A stretch of DNA of 64,000 nucleotides from Peribacillus cavernae. GTDB taxonomy: Bacteria > Bacillota > Bacilli > Bacillales > DSM-1321. Below, one piece after another: positions 1 through 10,824 of this stretch; the stretch's first letter is position 1; every line of letters starts with the position of its first letter. Where the stretch lies: assembly GCF_003989135.1 (NCBI RefSeq), contig NZ_RYZZ01000020.1:1-64000 (forward strand), given 5' to 3'. The notes under the pieces are model-generated. The model was given only the letters and a program-made list of their open reading frames with translations. It had not been told where the DNA came from and searched no databases. A program made the position numbers and the translations under genes.

Positions 1-46
1 TTAATGCTTTTTGAAACACAGTATAATCCTCGTTGAAGTCTCTCAT
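1..46 (-). CDS. Possible 5' end of a minus-strand gene running off the window
   Basis: The minus strand has an ATG (complement of 44-46) preceded by GAGGTGG at a 7-nt spacing, and the frame stays open to the window edge (begins MRDFNEDYTVFQ). Only 15 codons are visible, so no family can be assigned. The good ribosome binding site is the only support, and it could be chance in this decayed area. Confidence 0.25.
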   Translation of the reverse strand, partial: MRDFNEDYTVFQKAL

Positions 47-52
47 CTATAA

Positions 53-361
53 GCCACCTCGGATAATATTTTTAAAGTTATTATCCAGTATGGACAGCCC
101 TATGAATCTTTAAACAAATACTATTTAGCGAGGAAGCAAAATGATTTAGGTTATTTTTATCATATTCAAAATTATTTGAATGAGTATGATAATGTGCAGT
201 TCTCAGCGCTAGGTGAAATATGAAAAAATAAAAATTCAAATAGATTTGAGGTGGTAGTTTATGATAGTGAAAGCATTAAAATAAACAGTATGATATTGCT
301 TTCTCTAGCTGCCTTTTATATAACATGGGTAGGTCATCATGAATTAATGAGTTTTATATGA
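53..361 (+). pseudogene. Remnant ORF with an internal stop, unknown family
   Basis: One reading frame runs from 53 to a TGA at 359-361 and is broken only by a TGA at 221-223. The translation on both sides looks protein-like: NKYYLARKQNDLGYFYH before the stop and RFEVVVYDSES after it, then a hydrophobic stretch (MILLSLAAFYITW). No start codon lies at the 5' end; the frame follows a stop at 50-52. This looks like the 3' part of a dead gene. I do not recognise the family. Confidence 0.4.
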
Positions 362-636
362 TAAAAGAAGAGAACGCTTATAACAAAGTGTCCTCCTTTT
401 GTTGATTGTTATGATAACTTCGAATTGTTCGACAGAGTGTATTCTGCATTTTTTTATTGCAAGCTTCATTCAAATGCCATGATAAATTTGAATTAATGGT
501 AGGGGTGTTCTAAAATCTTCAAAATTTAATATTACTAGTATTGCAATGAGTATTTATACTAAGTTATAATGAAAATCACGATTACGGTCTGTTCGAAAAG
601 TGACCGTTATACTGAACTGAAGAAAAACAGCGATAT
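362..636. other. AT-rich intergenic stretch with nothing recognised
   Basis: No ORF with a plausible ribosome binding site, no clear hairpin terminator and no repeat shared with the rest of the window was seen. A promoter for the following tRNA presumably lies near the right end, but I could not identify a convincing one. Confidence 0.4.
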
Positions 637-710
<74 letters not shown>

Positions 711-718
711 TCAGAAAA

Positions 719-791
719 AGAAAAGACTGATATATCAAGGTTATCAAGATTAGAAATAATCTGGAGGATCCGAGGTATATCAGTCTTTTTA
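719..791 (+). terminator. Terminator after tRNA-Arg
   Basis: The arms AAAAGACTGATATA and TATATCAGTCTTTT are complementary and enclose a loop of about 40 nt with further partial pairing. A T-rich run follows. A diverged copy of this hairpin follows the tRNA pseudogene at about 1661-1735. Confidence 0.7.
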
Positions 792-914
792 TATTGTTTT
801 TTCATTCACTTTATTGGCTGATGAAAAAGTTATGTTGTTTATGTTATCTTAATATCGAAAAAGTCGGTCTGGGTTGAAATTTAAATTAATCTGTCATGTA
901 CATAGCGGAAACCA

Positions 915-1525
915 GACCATCGCTCATATATTCTGAAAACCGCTCATATATTTTGAAAATCGCTCATATCAGCAAAGATGCGGGCAATCTTTTGAAACAA
1001 TTTCCAGAACTCCACACGAATTTTCCTGAAATATGTCATGTATTCAGAGAAAAACTCCCCATCGCTCATAAAATTGTCTAATGGCTCATAAATCCTGAAT
1101 ATCGCTCATATATTCAAAAAACCGCTCATAAATCCTGATAATCGCTCATATATTCTGAAAACCGCTCATATCAGCAAAGATGCGGGCAATCTTTTGAAAC
1201 AATTTCCAGAACTCCACACGAATTTTCCTGAAATATGTCATGTATTCAGAGAAAAACTCCCCATCGCTCATAAAATTGTCTAATGGCTCATAAATCCTGA
1301 ATATCGCTCATATATTCAAAAAATCGCTCATAAATCTGAATAATCGCTCATATATTTTGAGAATCGCTCATATCAGCAAAGATGCGGGCAATCTCTGAAA
1401 CAACTTCCAGAACTCCACACGAATTTTCCTGAAATATGTCATGTATTTAGAGAAAAACTCCCCATCGCTCATAAAATTGTCTAATGGCTCATAAATTTCA
1501 ATAATCGCTCATATATTTTGTTAAT
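915..1525. repeat. Three tandem copies of a 202-bp unit built from roughly 20-nt CGCTCATA motifs
   Basis: The marker TCAGCAAAGATGCGGGC starts at 969, 1171 and 1373, so the unit length is 202 bp both times. Each unit carries a core of about 90 bp plus several short motifs of the form ATCGCTCATA followed by about 10 variable bases. Read on the minus strand the motif is TATGAGCGAT, the same family as the array at 37430-37935. A 61-codon ORF across copy 1 is only a by-product of the repeat. Copies 1 and 2 are nearly identical and copy 3 is slightly diverged. Confidence 0.9.
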
Positions 1526-1585
1526 CAATAACATACCTGTGACAAAATGAGCCGCTAATGTCATTTTCAATAAAGTCAAGCATCC

Positions 1586-1656
1586 ACTCCTTATCCCCAA
1601 TGATAGAATAACAGATGCCTAAGCTGTTGTTCAGAGTTTGAATTTCTCCTGAGACA
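1586..1656 (+). pseudogene. Degenerate tRNA-Arg copy
   Basis: The segment aligns along its length with the intact tRNA-Arg at 637-710. Examples are GATAGA..AAC against the D-arm side, CTAAG at the anticodon arm, and GAGTTTGAATTTCTCCTGAG against GAGTTCGAATCTCTCCTGGG. The acceptor and anticodon stems no longer pair, so it is not a working tRNA. The similarity continues into the downstream terminator (to about 1735), which shows that the whole tRNA-terminator block was duplicated and one copy decayed. Confidence 0.75.
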
Positions 1657-1864
1657 CTAACTAAAAAAGCTGATATATCATGCCTCAAGATTAGAGATAA
1701 TCAAGAAGTGTCCTGTGAATATCGGCCTTTTCGCTGTTGCTTTTTTAGCTAGCTTGTCCAATTTTTTTGTCATTTTGAGCAAATAAACATCTCCTGCCTA
1801 TATTGGCTGTTTTGATTTTGATACGCAACTGCAGCGAAAAGCGTAAACTGGATTTTATTTATAG

Positions 1865-1893
1865 TTGACATATATTTTGATACATTTTAAAAT
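1865..1893 (+). promoter_or_regulatory. SigA-type promoter of the bioY operon
   Basis: TTGACA (1865-1870), a 17-nt spacer and TAAAAT (1888-1893), about 55 nt upstream of bioY. In B. subtilis the equivalent operon is controlled by BirA; I searched here for the TTGTTAAC/GTTAACAA half-sites and saw no clear match. Confidence 0.75.
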
Positions 1894-1947
1894 TATAAAA
1901 TAATTTAAACTTTTATAAAAAGCATCCGTACTTTTTGGAGGAATATG

Positions 1948-2511
1948 ATGAAAGTTAAAGAAATGACTTATATAGCTTTATTTGCGGCTATCATGGGTGC
2001 GCTGGGATTGGTTCCGCCGATTATGTTGTCGTTTACACCTGTCCCTATTACGCTTCAGACATTGGGAGTCCTGCTTGCAGGCGGTTTATTGGGTGCTAGG
2101 CTCGGGGGATTAAGCCAAATCGTTTTCTTGTTGATTGTCGCTGCTGGGATGCCGTTATTATCTGGCGGCCGTGGCGGATTGAGTGTATTCGTAGGACCAA
2201 GTGCGGGTTACTTGTTCGCTTATCCTATCACTGCCTATTGTATCGGATATATTCTATCCCGAATTCGTACTCTCTCATTGGGGAATATCTTGCTTATAAA
2301 TCTAACAATCGGGATTTTCTTAATATACTTATTTGGTATACCTGTTCAAGCTTTTATGATGGATATATCTCTTTTGCAAGCTGTAAAATTAAGTCTCGTC
2401 TATATTCCTGGAGACGTTCTGAAGGCAACGCTAGCCTCGTTTTTAGTTTTCAGGCTGCTAAAATCACCGGTGTTTCACCTGCAAATATCGAAGACTTCTA
2501 AGACACATTAA
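1948..2511 (+). CDS. bioY: BioY, biotin transporter substrate-binding (S) component
   Basis: A 187-residue, strongly hydrophobic protein with about six predicted membrane segments, the size of BioY proteins. The typical BioY features are the N-terminal MTYIALFAAIMGALG helix, the PVPITLQTLGVLLAGGLLG segment and the GGRGG..VGPSAGYLFAYP segment. BioY captures biotin at the membrane and works alone or with an energy-coupling (ECF) module; no ATPase gene lies nearby. The ATG at 1948 was chosen because GGAGG (1937-1941) sits 6 nt upstream; an ATG at 1945 would be too close. It is the first gene of an operon with an acyl-CoA ligase and a thiolase, matching B. subtilis yhfU-yhfT-yhfS. Confidence 0.93.
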   Translation: MKVKEMTYIALFAAIMGALGLVPPIMLSFTPVPITLQTLGVLLAGGLLGARLGGLSQIVFLLIVAAGMPLLSGGRGGLSVFVGPSAGYLFAYPITAYCIGYILSRIRTLSLGNILLINLTIGIFLIYLFGIPVQAFMMDISLLQAVKLSLVYIPGDVLKATLASFLVFRLLKSPVFHLQISKTSKTH

Positions 2512-2547
2512 TGGATGTGTCTCTTTTTAATAGAAAGGAGAATACAT

Positions 2548-4014
2548 ATGACTGCGATCATTTCTGCGTACCGGAATAACGCCGAGCAATACCCTGAAAA
2601 ATTGGCCATTAAAACGCGCGACCAGGAACTTAATTATCGGGAATGGCATGAACTGATTAGCAAAACGGCAAACTGGATCGATTCTCTTGGCAGCACAAAT
2701 AAAACCGTAGGAATGTTATTGCCGAATGGCATCCCTTTTCTGCAGTTCTTTGCAGCTGCATCGGCGGCTGGCTGGGTTGCAGTTCCCTTGGATTTAAAGT
2801 GGAAGGAAACCGAACTGAAAAAGCGGCTGGCCCTTTGCAGCCCATCTATTGTGATCACGACGAGAGATTTATATGACAAGCTAAAACCAATATACTCAAA
2901 TGTGATGATATTTGAGGAATGCTTGGAGGAAATTAATCAGACTTTATTTACACAAATAAAAGATCCAGAAGGAGATCGTCCATTTTATATGGGTTTCACC
3001 TCGGGCTCAACAGGAGAACCAAAAGCGTTTATCCGCTCCCAAGAATCATGGGTTGAAAGCTTCAATTGCACTCGTTTTGATTTCCACATTGATGAAGCAG
3101 AGCATGTACTCATTCCAGGTGCGCTCATCCATTCCCACTTTTTATATGGAGCAATCAGCACTTTCTATTTGGGAGGAACGGTATATCTGCTGGAAAAGTT
3201 CTCTCCAAATCAGACCCTGTCCTGGCTGCTCTCACAGCCTATTTCAGTTGTATATGTGGTTCCAACTATGGTAGAAGCCTTGCTAAAGGAGAAATCTACA
3301 GTTGAAAAGTCTGTAAAAATGATCTCTTCCGGTGCCAAGTGGGAGGAGAATTCGAAGCTAAGGATACGAGAGATGTTCCTTAACTTATCCATGTATGAAT
3401 TCTATGGTGCAAGCGAATTAAGCTTTGTAACAGCATTATCAGATCAGGAAAACAAACGGAAGCCCGGGTCTGTCGGCAGGCCATGCCACAACGTAGAAAT
3501 TCAAATTCGTCTATCTAACGGTGATATAGCAAAAACTAATGAAGTTGGTAAAATTTATGTAAGAAGCAGGATGGTATTTATCGGGTATCTCCATGCTAAT
3601 GATCTTACTATCCACTCTCTCGAGGACAAAAACGGCTGGAGTACGGTCGACGATATCGGCTACATGGATGAAGATGGCTTTTTGTATATCGCAGGACGTG
3701 AAAAGAATATGATCTTATATGGAGGAATCAATATTTTTCCGGAAGAGATTGAGACAGTCTTATCCTTACATCCTGATGTGGAGGCAGTATCTATTGTAGG
3801 CGTGCCTGATCCCTATTGGGGGCAAATTGCAGCAGCAGTTGTGAAAGGAAAGGCTTCTAAAGGGGAGCTAAGAAGGTTCTGCAAGATGAAACTTGCATCA
3901 TACAAAGTGCCTCGCAAATGGTATTTCGTAGATGAGCTGCCGCTTACAACAGGCGGTAAGATCGCCCGTGCGCAAATTAAGGAATTCGTAGAAAGTAAGG
4001 TGAATGTCCATTAA
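2548..4014 (+). CDS. yhfT: AMP-forming acyl-CoA synthetase (YhfT-like)
   Basis: A 488-residue member of the adenylate-forming (ANL) superfamily, which activates a carboxylic acid with ATP and joins it to CoA. Visible motifs are the phosphate-binding loop FTSGSTGEPKAF (around residue 150), the A5-like YGASELSF, the hinge region GREKNMILYGGINIFPEEIE, and the C-terminal catalytic lysine in TTGGKIAR. The ATG at 2548 follows AAAGGAG at a good spacing; an upstream in-frame start at 2515 lacks one. It sits 36 nt after bioY and overlaps the thiolase by 11 nt, so the three are translated as a unit. The link to BioY suggests a fatty-acid or pimelate-type acid feeding biotin synthesis, but the substrate is not visible in the sequence. 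Confidence 0.88.
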   Translation: MTAIISAYRNNAEQYPEKLAIKTRDQELNYREWHELISKTANWIDSLGSTNKTVGMLLPNGIPFLQFFAAASAAGWVAVPLDLKWKETELKKRLALCSPSIVITTRDLYDKLKPIYSNVMIFEECLEEINQTLFTQIKDPEGDRPFYMGFTSGSTGEPKAFIRSQESWVESFNCTRFDFHIDEAEHVLIPGALIHSHFLYGAISTFYLGGTVYLLEKFSPNQTLSWLLSQPISVVYVVPTMVEALLKEKSTVEKSVKMISSGAKWEENSKLRIREMFLNLSMYEFYGASELSFVTALSDQENKRKPGSVGRPCHNVEIQIRLSNGDIAKTNEVGKIYVRSRMVFIGYLHANDLTIHSLEDKNGWSTVDDIGYMDEDGFLYIAGREKNMILYGGINIFPEEIETVLSLHPDVEAVSIVGVPDPYWGQIAAAVVKGKASKGELRRFCKMKLASYKVPRKWYFVDELPLTTGGKIARAQIKEFVESKVNVH

Positions 4015-5107
4015 CAGAGCGGTGATCGTACAAGCTAAACGAACCCCGATTGGAAAGCAAAAGGGGATGCTTCATGCCTTTCAGCCTCATGAACTGGCTG
4101 CACCACTCCTCGGGCATCTGGCTGGCGGCCTCGATTATAAGATTGACGACGTGATACTGGGAAATATAGTAGGTCCTGGAGGTAACGTTGCCCGGTTATC
4201 TGTCTTAGAAGCTGGTCTTCCTCTTACTGTACCTGGATTAACTCTCGATCGCCAATGCAGTGCCGGACTTGAAGCTATCCGGATGGCTTGCTACCTTATT
4301 CAAGGTGGAGCTGGCCAATGCTACATAGCAGGCGGTGTGGAAAGTACGAGCACCTCGCCTCAGGAAACCAGAGCCCGCTTCTCTCCAGAAAAGATAGGAG
4401 ACCCCGATATGGGAGTCGCAGCTGAGTACGTAGCCCAAAAATACGGAATCACAAAAGATATGCAGGATCAATATGCGCTGTTAAGCTTTGAACGTAGTTG
4501 GGCTGCTTATAATGATGGGTCATATGAGCAGGAAATTCTTCCGTTCCAAACATTTGATAGAGATGAAGAATTCCTCAGGGAACGAAACATGAAAAAGCTT
4601 TTGAAACGAGCCAAGCCGATTTTTATGAATGAAAATGGAACAGTCACCGCTGCAAACAGTTGTGGCATCAATGATGGTGCCTGTGCAGCATTGGTGATGG
4701 AAGAAACAATAGCTAAGCAACTCAGTTTTCAACCTGTATTACGTTTTGTCGATAGCCTTGTGTCCGGTGTGCACCCCTTTTTTCCCGGAATTGCACCTGT
4801 ACCGGCGATTCAGGACTTATTAAAAAGAAACAAGTTGACCATAGAAGATATTGATCTCATCGAAGTAAATGAAGCATTTGCTTCCAAGGTCGTGGCATGC
4901 GCCGGGGAATTATCGATTCCGTATAAAAAATTGAATGTAAGCGGCGGGGCCTTAACCATCGGACATCCTTATGGTGCATCTGGTGCAATTCTGGTCACAA
5001 GATTGTTCTATGAAGTGCAACGAAGAAATCAGGTGAAATATGTTCTTGCTGCAATAGGCAGTGGTGGAGGGATCGGAGCAGCTGTTTTATTTGAGGTACT
5101 GGTCTAA
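4004..5107 (+). CDS. yhfS: Thiolase family protein (YhfS-like acetyl-CoA C-acyltransferase)
   Basis: A 367-residue thiolase that would cleave or form 3-ketoacyl-CoA. The nucleophilic cysteine lies in LDRQCSAGLEA (about residue 83), the conserved NEAFA in IEVNEAFASK, and the histidine in GGALTIGHPYGASG. The C-terminal motif that normally reads CxGGGxG reads GSGGGIG here, so the second catalytic cysteine appears to be glycine. The protein is slightly shorter than classical thiolases (about 390 residues). Start ATG at 4004 overlaps the ligase gene, indicating translational coupling. A hairpin terminator follows at 5239. Confidence 0.88.
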   Translation: MSINRAVIVQAKRTPIGKQKGMLHAFQPHELAAPLLGHLAGGLDYKIDDVILGNIVGPGGNVARLSVLEAGLPLTVPGLTLDRQCSAGLEAIRMACYLIQGGAGQCYIAGGVESTSTSPQETRARFSPEKIGDPDMGVAAEYVAQKYGITKDMQDQYALLSFERSWAAYNDGSYEQEILPFQTFDRDEEFLRERNMKKLLKRAKPIFMNENGTVTAANSCGINDGACAALVMEETIAKQLSFQPVLRFVDSLVSGVHPFFPGIAPVPAIQDLLKRNKLTIEDIDLIEVNEAFASKVVACAGELSIPYKKLNVSGGALTIGHPYGASGAILVTRLFYEVQRRNQVKYVLAAIGSGGGIGAAVLFEVLV

Positions 5108-5238
5108 AAAATACGTATGTCATAACCAAGAAGGCCCGGAAACAAAAAGAAACCTTAAAGAAACACGGGTTAATGAAAAAGTAAAATTTGAAAGGATATT
5201 GATATTCCTATATCTGAAATACGATCGCTTTTCTTAAC

Positions 5239-5275
5239 ATGGAGGCCAAAACTTATGGCGTCCATTTTTCTTTTC
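5239..5275 (+). terminator. Terminator of the bioY-yhfT-yhfS operon
   Basis: ATGGAGGCC and GGCGTCCAT pair with one mismatch around an 8-nt loop and are followed by TTTTTCTTTT. Confidence 0.7.
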
Positions 5276-5383
5276 AAAAAAGTTATAAAAACTTCACCAT
5301 TTGTAAACCTTATAACCATGCCGTTGTAAGCGGATACAATGTTAATGACTAATTTGAATAGTCGAATAATTCGAAAAAGGCTA

Positions 5384-5412
5384 TTGACGTGCTTATAAAA
5401 TGAGCGTAATAT
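5384..5412 (+). promoter_or_regulatory. SigA-type promoter of the ilv-leu operon
   Basis: TTGACG (5384-5389), a 17-nt spacer and TAATAT (5407-5412). It lies upstream of both the aminotransferase remnant and the T-box, so the transcript would carry a leader of about 570 nt before ilvB. Confidence 0.75.
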
Positions 5413-5558
5413 AATCCACAAATAACAGGACAACAAAGTTTTAGGAGGCCTCCCAGTCAGGGGGTAAGAATCCTGGATTTATACTACGATGTGCGGTAGT
5501 GACGTCGATTATGACTTTAGTCTTTTAAAGCTTTTTACCATTAAAAAGGAGTGTCCTC

Positions 5559-5624
5559 TTGTCGGAGCAATGGATTTTCCTAAACGGTGAATTTGTGACT
5601 ATCCAAAAGCTGCACCGAACGTAA
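5559..5624 (+). pseudogene. ilvE: 5' remnant of a branched-chain aminotransferase gene (ilvE)
   Basis: A TTG start with a strong ribosome binding site (AAAAAGGAGTG) opens a 21-codon frame that begins LSEQWIFLNGEFVT and then ends at TAA. That N-terminus matches the start of Bacillus branched-chain aminotransferases, in which the sequence continues into the catalytic fold; here only the first 13-14 residues remain. In related genomes ilvE can be the first gene of the ilv operon, so this looks like a deletion that removed nearly all of the gene and fused its start to the ilvB leader. It could instead now serve as a short leader peptide. The family assignment rests on a short match. Confidence 0.6.
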
Positions 5625-5640
5625 GTTAATATACAAAAGC

Positions 5641-5943
5641 ATTGATGAGGATAAGTAGTTTTTTTGTCAAGGCATTTACAGAGAGCCGGGTTGCTGAGAG
5701 CCGGCAAGTGCCCCAAAAGATGAACTCCCCTCTGAGCTTCAGCTTGAACGTGTAACCAGTAAAGCTGAACGGGTGCCTACCAGTACCCGTTATCAAACAC
5801 AGAATGGCGACAGTCATTCAAAGTGCGTACAGAAGGTTTGTACGAAAAAGGGTGGTACCGTGGATAGGCTGATAAAACCTCTTCACCCCTTTAGCTTGCT
5901 GAGAGCGGGCTTATTTGGGTGGAGAGGTTTTTTGTTGTTTTGT
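5641..5943 (+). promoter_or_regulatory. Leucine T-box leader of ilvB with terminator/antiterminator
   Basis: The stem I elements are present (GATGAGGATAAGTAG, AGAGAGCCGGGTTGCTGAGAGCCGGCAAGTG in two parts). The specifier loop contains GAACTCCCC with codon CTC at 5725-5727, which calls for tRNA-Leu. The T-box core AAGGGTGGTACCGTG lies at about 5849-5863. It is followed by a terminator whose arms AACCTCTTCACCC and GGGTGGAGAGGTT are complementary, with a T run ending near 5935. When uncharged tRNA-Leu binds, the antiterminator should form and the operon should be transcribed. Confidence 0.95.
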
Positions 5944-5987
5944 TTTAAAACCATGAGCTCGGGATATGAGAGGAGGAGATTAACATT

Positions 5988-7706
5988 ATGACGCAAAAGG
6001 CAGTAATAGCTGAAAAAAAAGGTGAAAAGACCACGAAAAGCGGTGCTAATTTTTTAATTGATGCCCTAAAAAAGCAAAACGTCGAAGTCGTTTTTGGTTA
6101 TCCGGGAGGTGCTGTACTGCCTATTTATGACGCATTGTATGATTCTGGTGTCTTTCATGTATTGACAAGGCATGAGCAGGGCTCTATCCACGCAGCCGAA
6201 GGGTATGCGAGGATAACTGGTAAGCCCGGAGTTGTAATTGCCACCTCTGGACCGGGAGCAACCAACATCGTAACCGGATTGGCGGATGCAATGATAGATT
6301 CAATACCGCTCGTCGTTTTTACCGGCCAGGTTGCCACAAGTGTTATTGGTTCGGATGCTTTTCAGGAAGCTGATGTGCTTGGTATCACGACACCGATTAC
6401 AAAGCATAATTATCAGGTGAGAAAGCCTGGAGACCTCCCAAGGATTGTGAAGGAAGCATTCTATATTGCATCAAGCGGCCGTCCAGGACCGGTTTTGATT
6501 GATATTCCAAAGGACGTGGCCATTCTGCAAGCGGAAGCGGAGGAAGATCCGGAAATGGATTTACCGGGCTACCAGCCGACATTGCAGCCAAATTACCTCC
6601 AGATCAGAAAGCTGATTGAAGCGGTGAGCGGGGCCAAAAAGCCGGTGATTCTGGCAGGAGCCGGTGTCCTTCATGCCAGAGCCTCAGAGGAATTAAAGAA
6701 ATATGCTGAACAGCAGGGAATTCCGGTTGTGCACACCCTCCTTGGGATTGGCGGTTTTCCGGCAGACCATTCATTATTTGTCGGGATGGGAGGCATGCAT
6801 GGGGTTTATGCAGCAAATATGGCGCTATATGAATGTGATTTACTGATAAATGTCGGTGCGAGATTTGACGATCGGCTTACTGGCAATCTTGCTGCATTTG
6901 CCCCGCAGGCGACTGTTGCCCATATCGATATTGACCCTGCTGAAATAGGAAAAAATGTGCCGACAAAGATTCCTGTAGTCGGCGATGCGAAAGAAGCGCT
7001 CGCTCAATTGATTGCCCAAAATGGCAAACTGCCGGAAGCCTCCGAATGGGTGCAGAAGATTACCGAGTGGAAAGAGAAATTTCCATTATTCTATGAAGGT
7101 GACAGCAGTGAGCTGAAACCGCAGAAAGTTATTGAACTGCTCCATAAAAAAACAAATGGCGATGCGATCGTCGTAACGGATGTCGGCCAGCATCAAATGT
7201 GGGCAGCCCAATATTACACATTTAACAAACCACATGCCTGGGTAACATCGGGCGGGCTTGGGACGATGGGCTTCTGCGTACCGGCGGCAATCGGTGCCCA
7301 GCTTGCCGAACCTGATGCGACAGTTGCAGCCGTAGTCGGGGATGCCGGATTTCAAATGACCAACCAGGAGTTGGCTGTCATTGCAGAATTAAATCTACCT
7401 ATTAAAATTATCATTGTTAATAACCACTCGCTTGGAATGGTTAGGCAATGGCAGGAACTTTTTTATCAAGAACGGTATTCACACAGCCTGCTTCAGAATC
7501 AGCCGTCCTTTGTAAAATTAGCCGATGCTTATGGAATCAAAGCATACAAAGTCACAACAATCGAGGAAGCAGAAGAACGAATGAGTGAGGCTTTAACGAC
7601 AGATGGACCGATTTTGCTCGATATCCATGTAGCGCCTGGGGAAAATGTTTATCCGATGATCGCACCAGGTAAAGGGCATCACGAAATGGAAGGGGTAAAA
7701 AAATGA
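5988..7706 (+). CDS. ilvB: Acetolactate synthase large (catalytic) subunit
   Basis: A 572-residue thiamine-diphosphate enzyme that condenses two pyruvates to acetolactate, or pyruvate with 2-oxobutyrate, the first common step to valine, leucine and isoleucine. The sequence shows [15 protein letters not shown], the catalytic glutamate in [15 protein letters not shown], a central FAD-binding domain, and the thiamine-diphosphate/Mg motif [14 protein letters not shown]. Length is normal for the family. Start ATG at 5988 follows GAGGAGGAG. It overlaps ilvN by 4 nt, so the catalytic and regulatory subunits are coupled in translation. Expression is governed by the upstream Leu T-box. Confidence 0.97.
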   Translation: MTQKAVIAEKKGEKTTKSGANFLIDALKKQNVEVVFGYPGGAVLPIYDALYDSGVFHVLTRHEQGSIHAAEGYARITGKPGVVIATSGPGATNIVTGLADAMIDSIPLVVFTGQVATSVIGSDAFQEADVLGITTPITKHNYQVRKPGDLPRIVKEAFYIASSGRPGPVLIDIPKDVAILQAEAEEDPEMDLPGYQPTLQPNYLQIRKLIEAVSGAKKPVILAGAGVLHARASEELKKYAEQQGIPVVHTLLGIGGFPADHSLFVGMGGMHGVYAANMALYECDLLINVGARFDDRLTGNLAAFAPQATVAHIDIDPAEIGKNVPTKIPVVGDAKEALAQLIAQNGKLPEASEWVQKITEWKEKFPLFYEGDSSELKPQKVIELLHKKTNGDAIVVTDVGQHQMWAAQYYTFNKPHAWVTSGGLGTMGFCVPAAIGAQLAEPDATVAAVVGDAGFQMTNQELAVIAELNLPIKIIIVNNHSLGMVRQWQELFYQERYSHSLLQNQPSFVKLADAYGIKAYKVTTIEEAEERMSEALTTDGPILLDIHVAPGENVYPMIAPGKGHHEMEGVKK

Positions 7707-8218
7707 AAGGAATCCTAACACTGATGGTAAACAACAGGCCTGGTGTTCTTAACAGGATTACCAACCTGTTTTCGAAAAGAAATTATAATATCGAAAGCAT
7801 TACAGTCGGGCATTCCGAACAAGAAGGGATTTCGAGGATCACTGTCGTCGTACAGGTGGATGATGAAAAAGTGATCGAACAAATGACAAAGCAGTTAAAC
7901 AAGCAAATTGATGTATTAAAGGTCATGGATATCAGCAATCAATCGATTGTCTCCCGTGAGCTTGCACTTATTAAGGTGCTTGCTACATCACAGAACCGAT
8001 CTGAAATCTACGCTTTAATCGAACCTTTTCGGGCCTCGGCGATTGATGTCAGCAAGGATAGTCTAACCGTTCAGATTACTGGAGAATCAGGCAAAATCGA
8101 AGCCTTTATCGAATTGTTAAAACCATATGGTATCAAGGAACTGGCGAGGACCGGTACCACTGCGTTCCCGCGCGGCACCCAGCGCACCAATAGCAATAAA
8201 AGTCTTTCAATTGTTTAA
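7703..8218 (+). CDS. ilvN: Acetolactate synthase small (regulatory) subunit
   Basis: A 171-residue partner of IlvB that confers valine feedback control. An N-terminal ACT domain begins [16 protein letters not shown], where the glycine-containing turn binds the amino acid effector, and a C-terminal regulatory domain runs from about residue 80 (ELALIKVLA). The ATG overlaps the ilvB stop (ATGA). It is called ilvH in B. subtilis. A 36-nt gap with AAGGAGAGG leads to ilvC. Confidence 0.96.
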   Translation: MKGILTLMVNNRPGVLNRITNLFSKRNYNIESITVGHSEQEGISRITVVVQVDDEKVIEQMTKQLNKQIDVLKVMDISNQSIVSRELALIKVLATSQNRSEIYALIEPFRASAIDVSKDSLTVQITGESGKIEAFIELLKPYGIKELARTGTTAFPRGTQRTNSNKSLSIV

Positions 8219-10799
<2,581 letters not shown>

Positions 10800-10824
10800 C
10801 TATACATGAAAGGAGAACATTCAA

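Noticed and set aside
896-1081. 61-codon ORF in the repeat array
   Set aside because: It exists only because of the repeat sequence, breaks in the other two copies and has no ribosome binding site.
915-1525. CRISPR array
   Set aside because: The conserved motif is only about 10 nt and the variable part about 10 nt, well below CRISPR repeat and spacer sizes; no cas genes are in the window.
1860-1945. BirA operator before bioY
   Set aside because: Expected from B. subtilis, but I could not find the TTGTTAAC/GTTAACAA half-sites in the promoter region.
5773-5991. 72-codon ORF upstream of ilvB
   Set aside because: It lies inside the T-box and its terminator; the sequence is explained by RNA structure.
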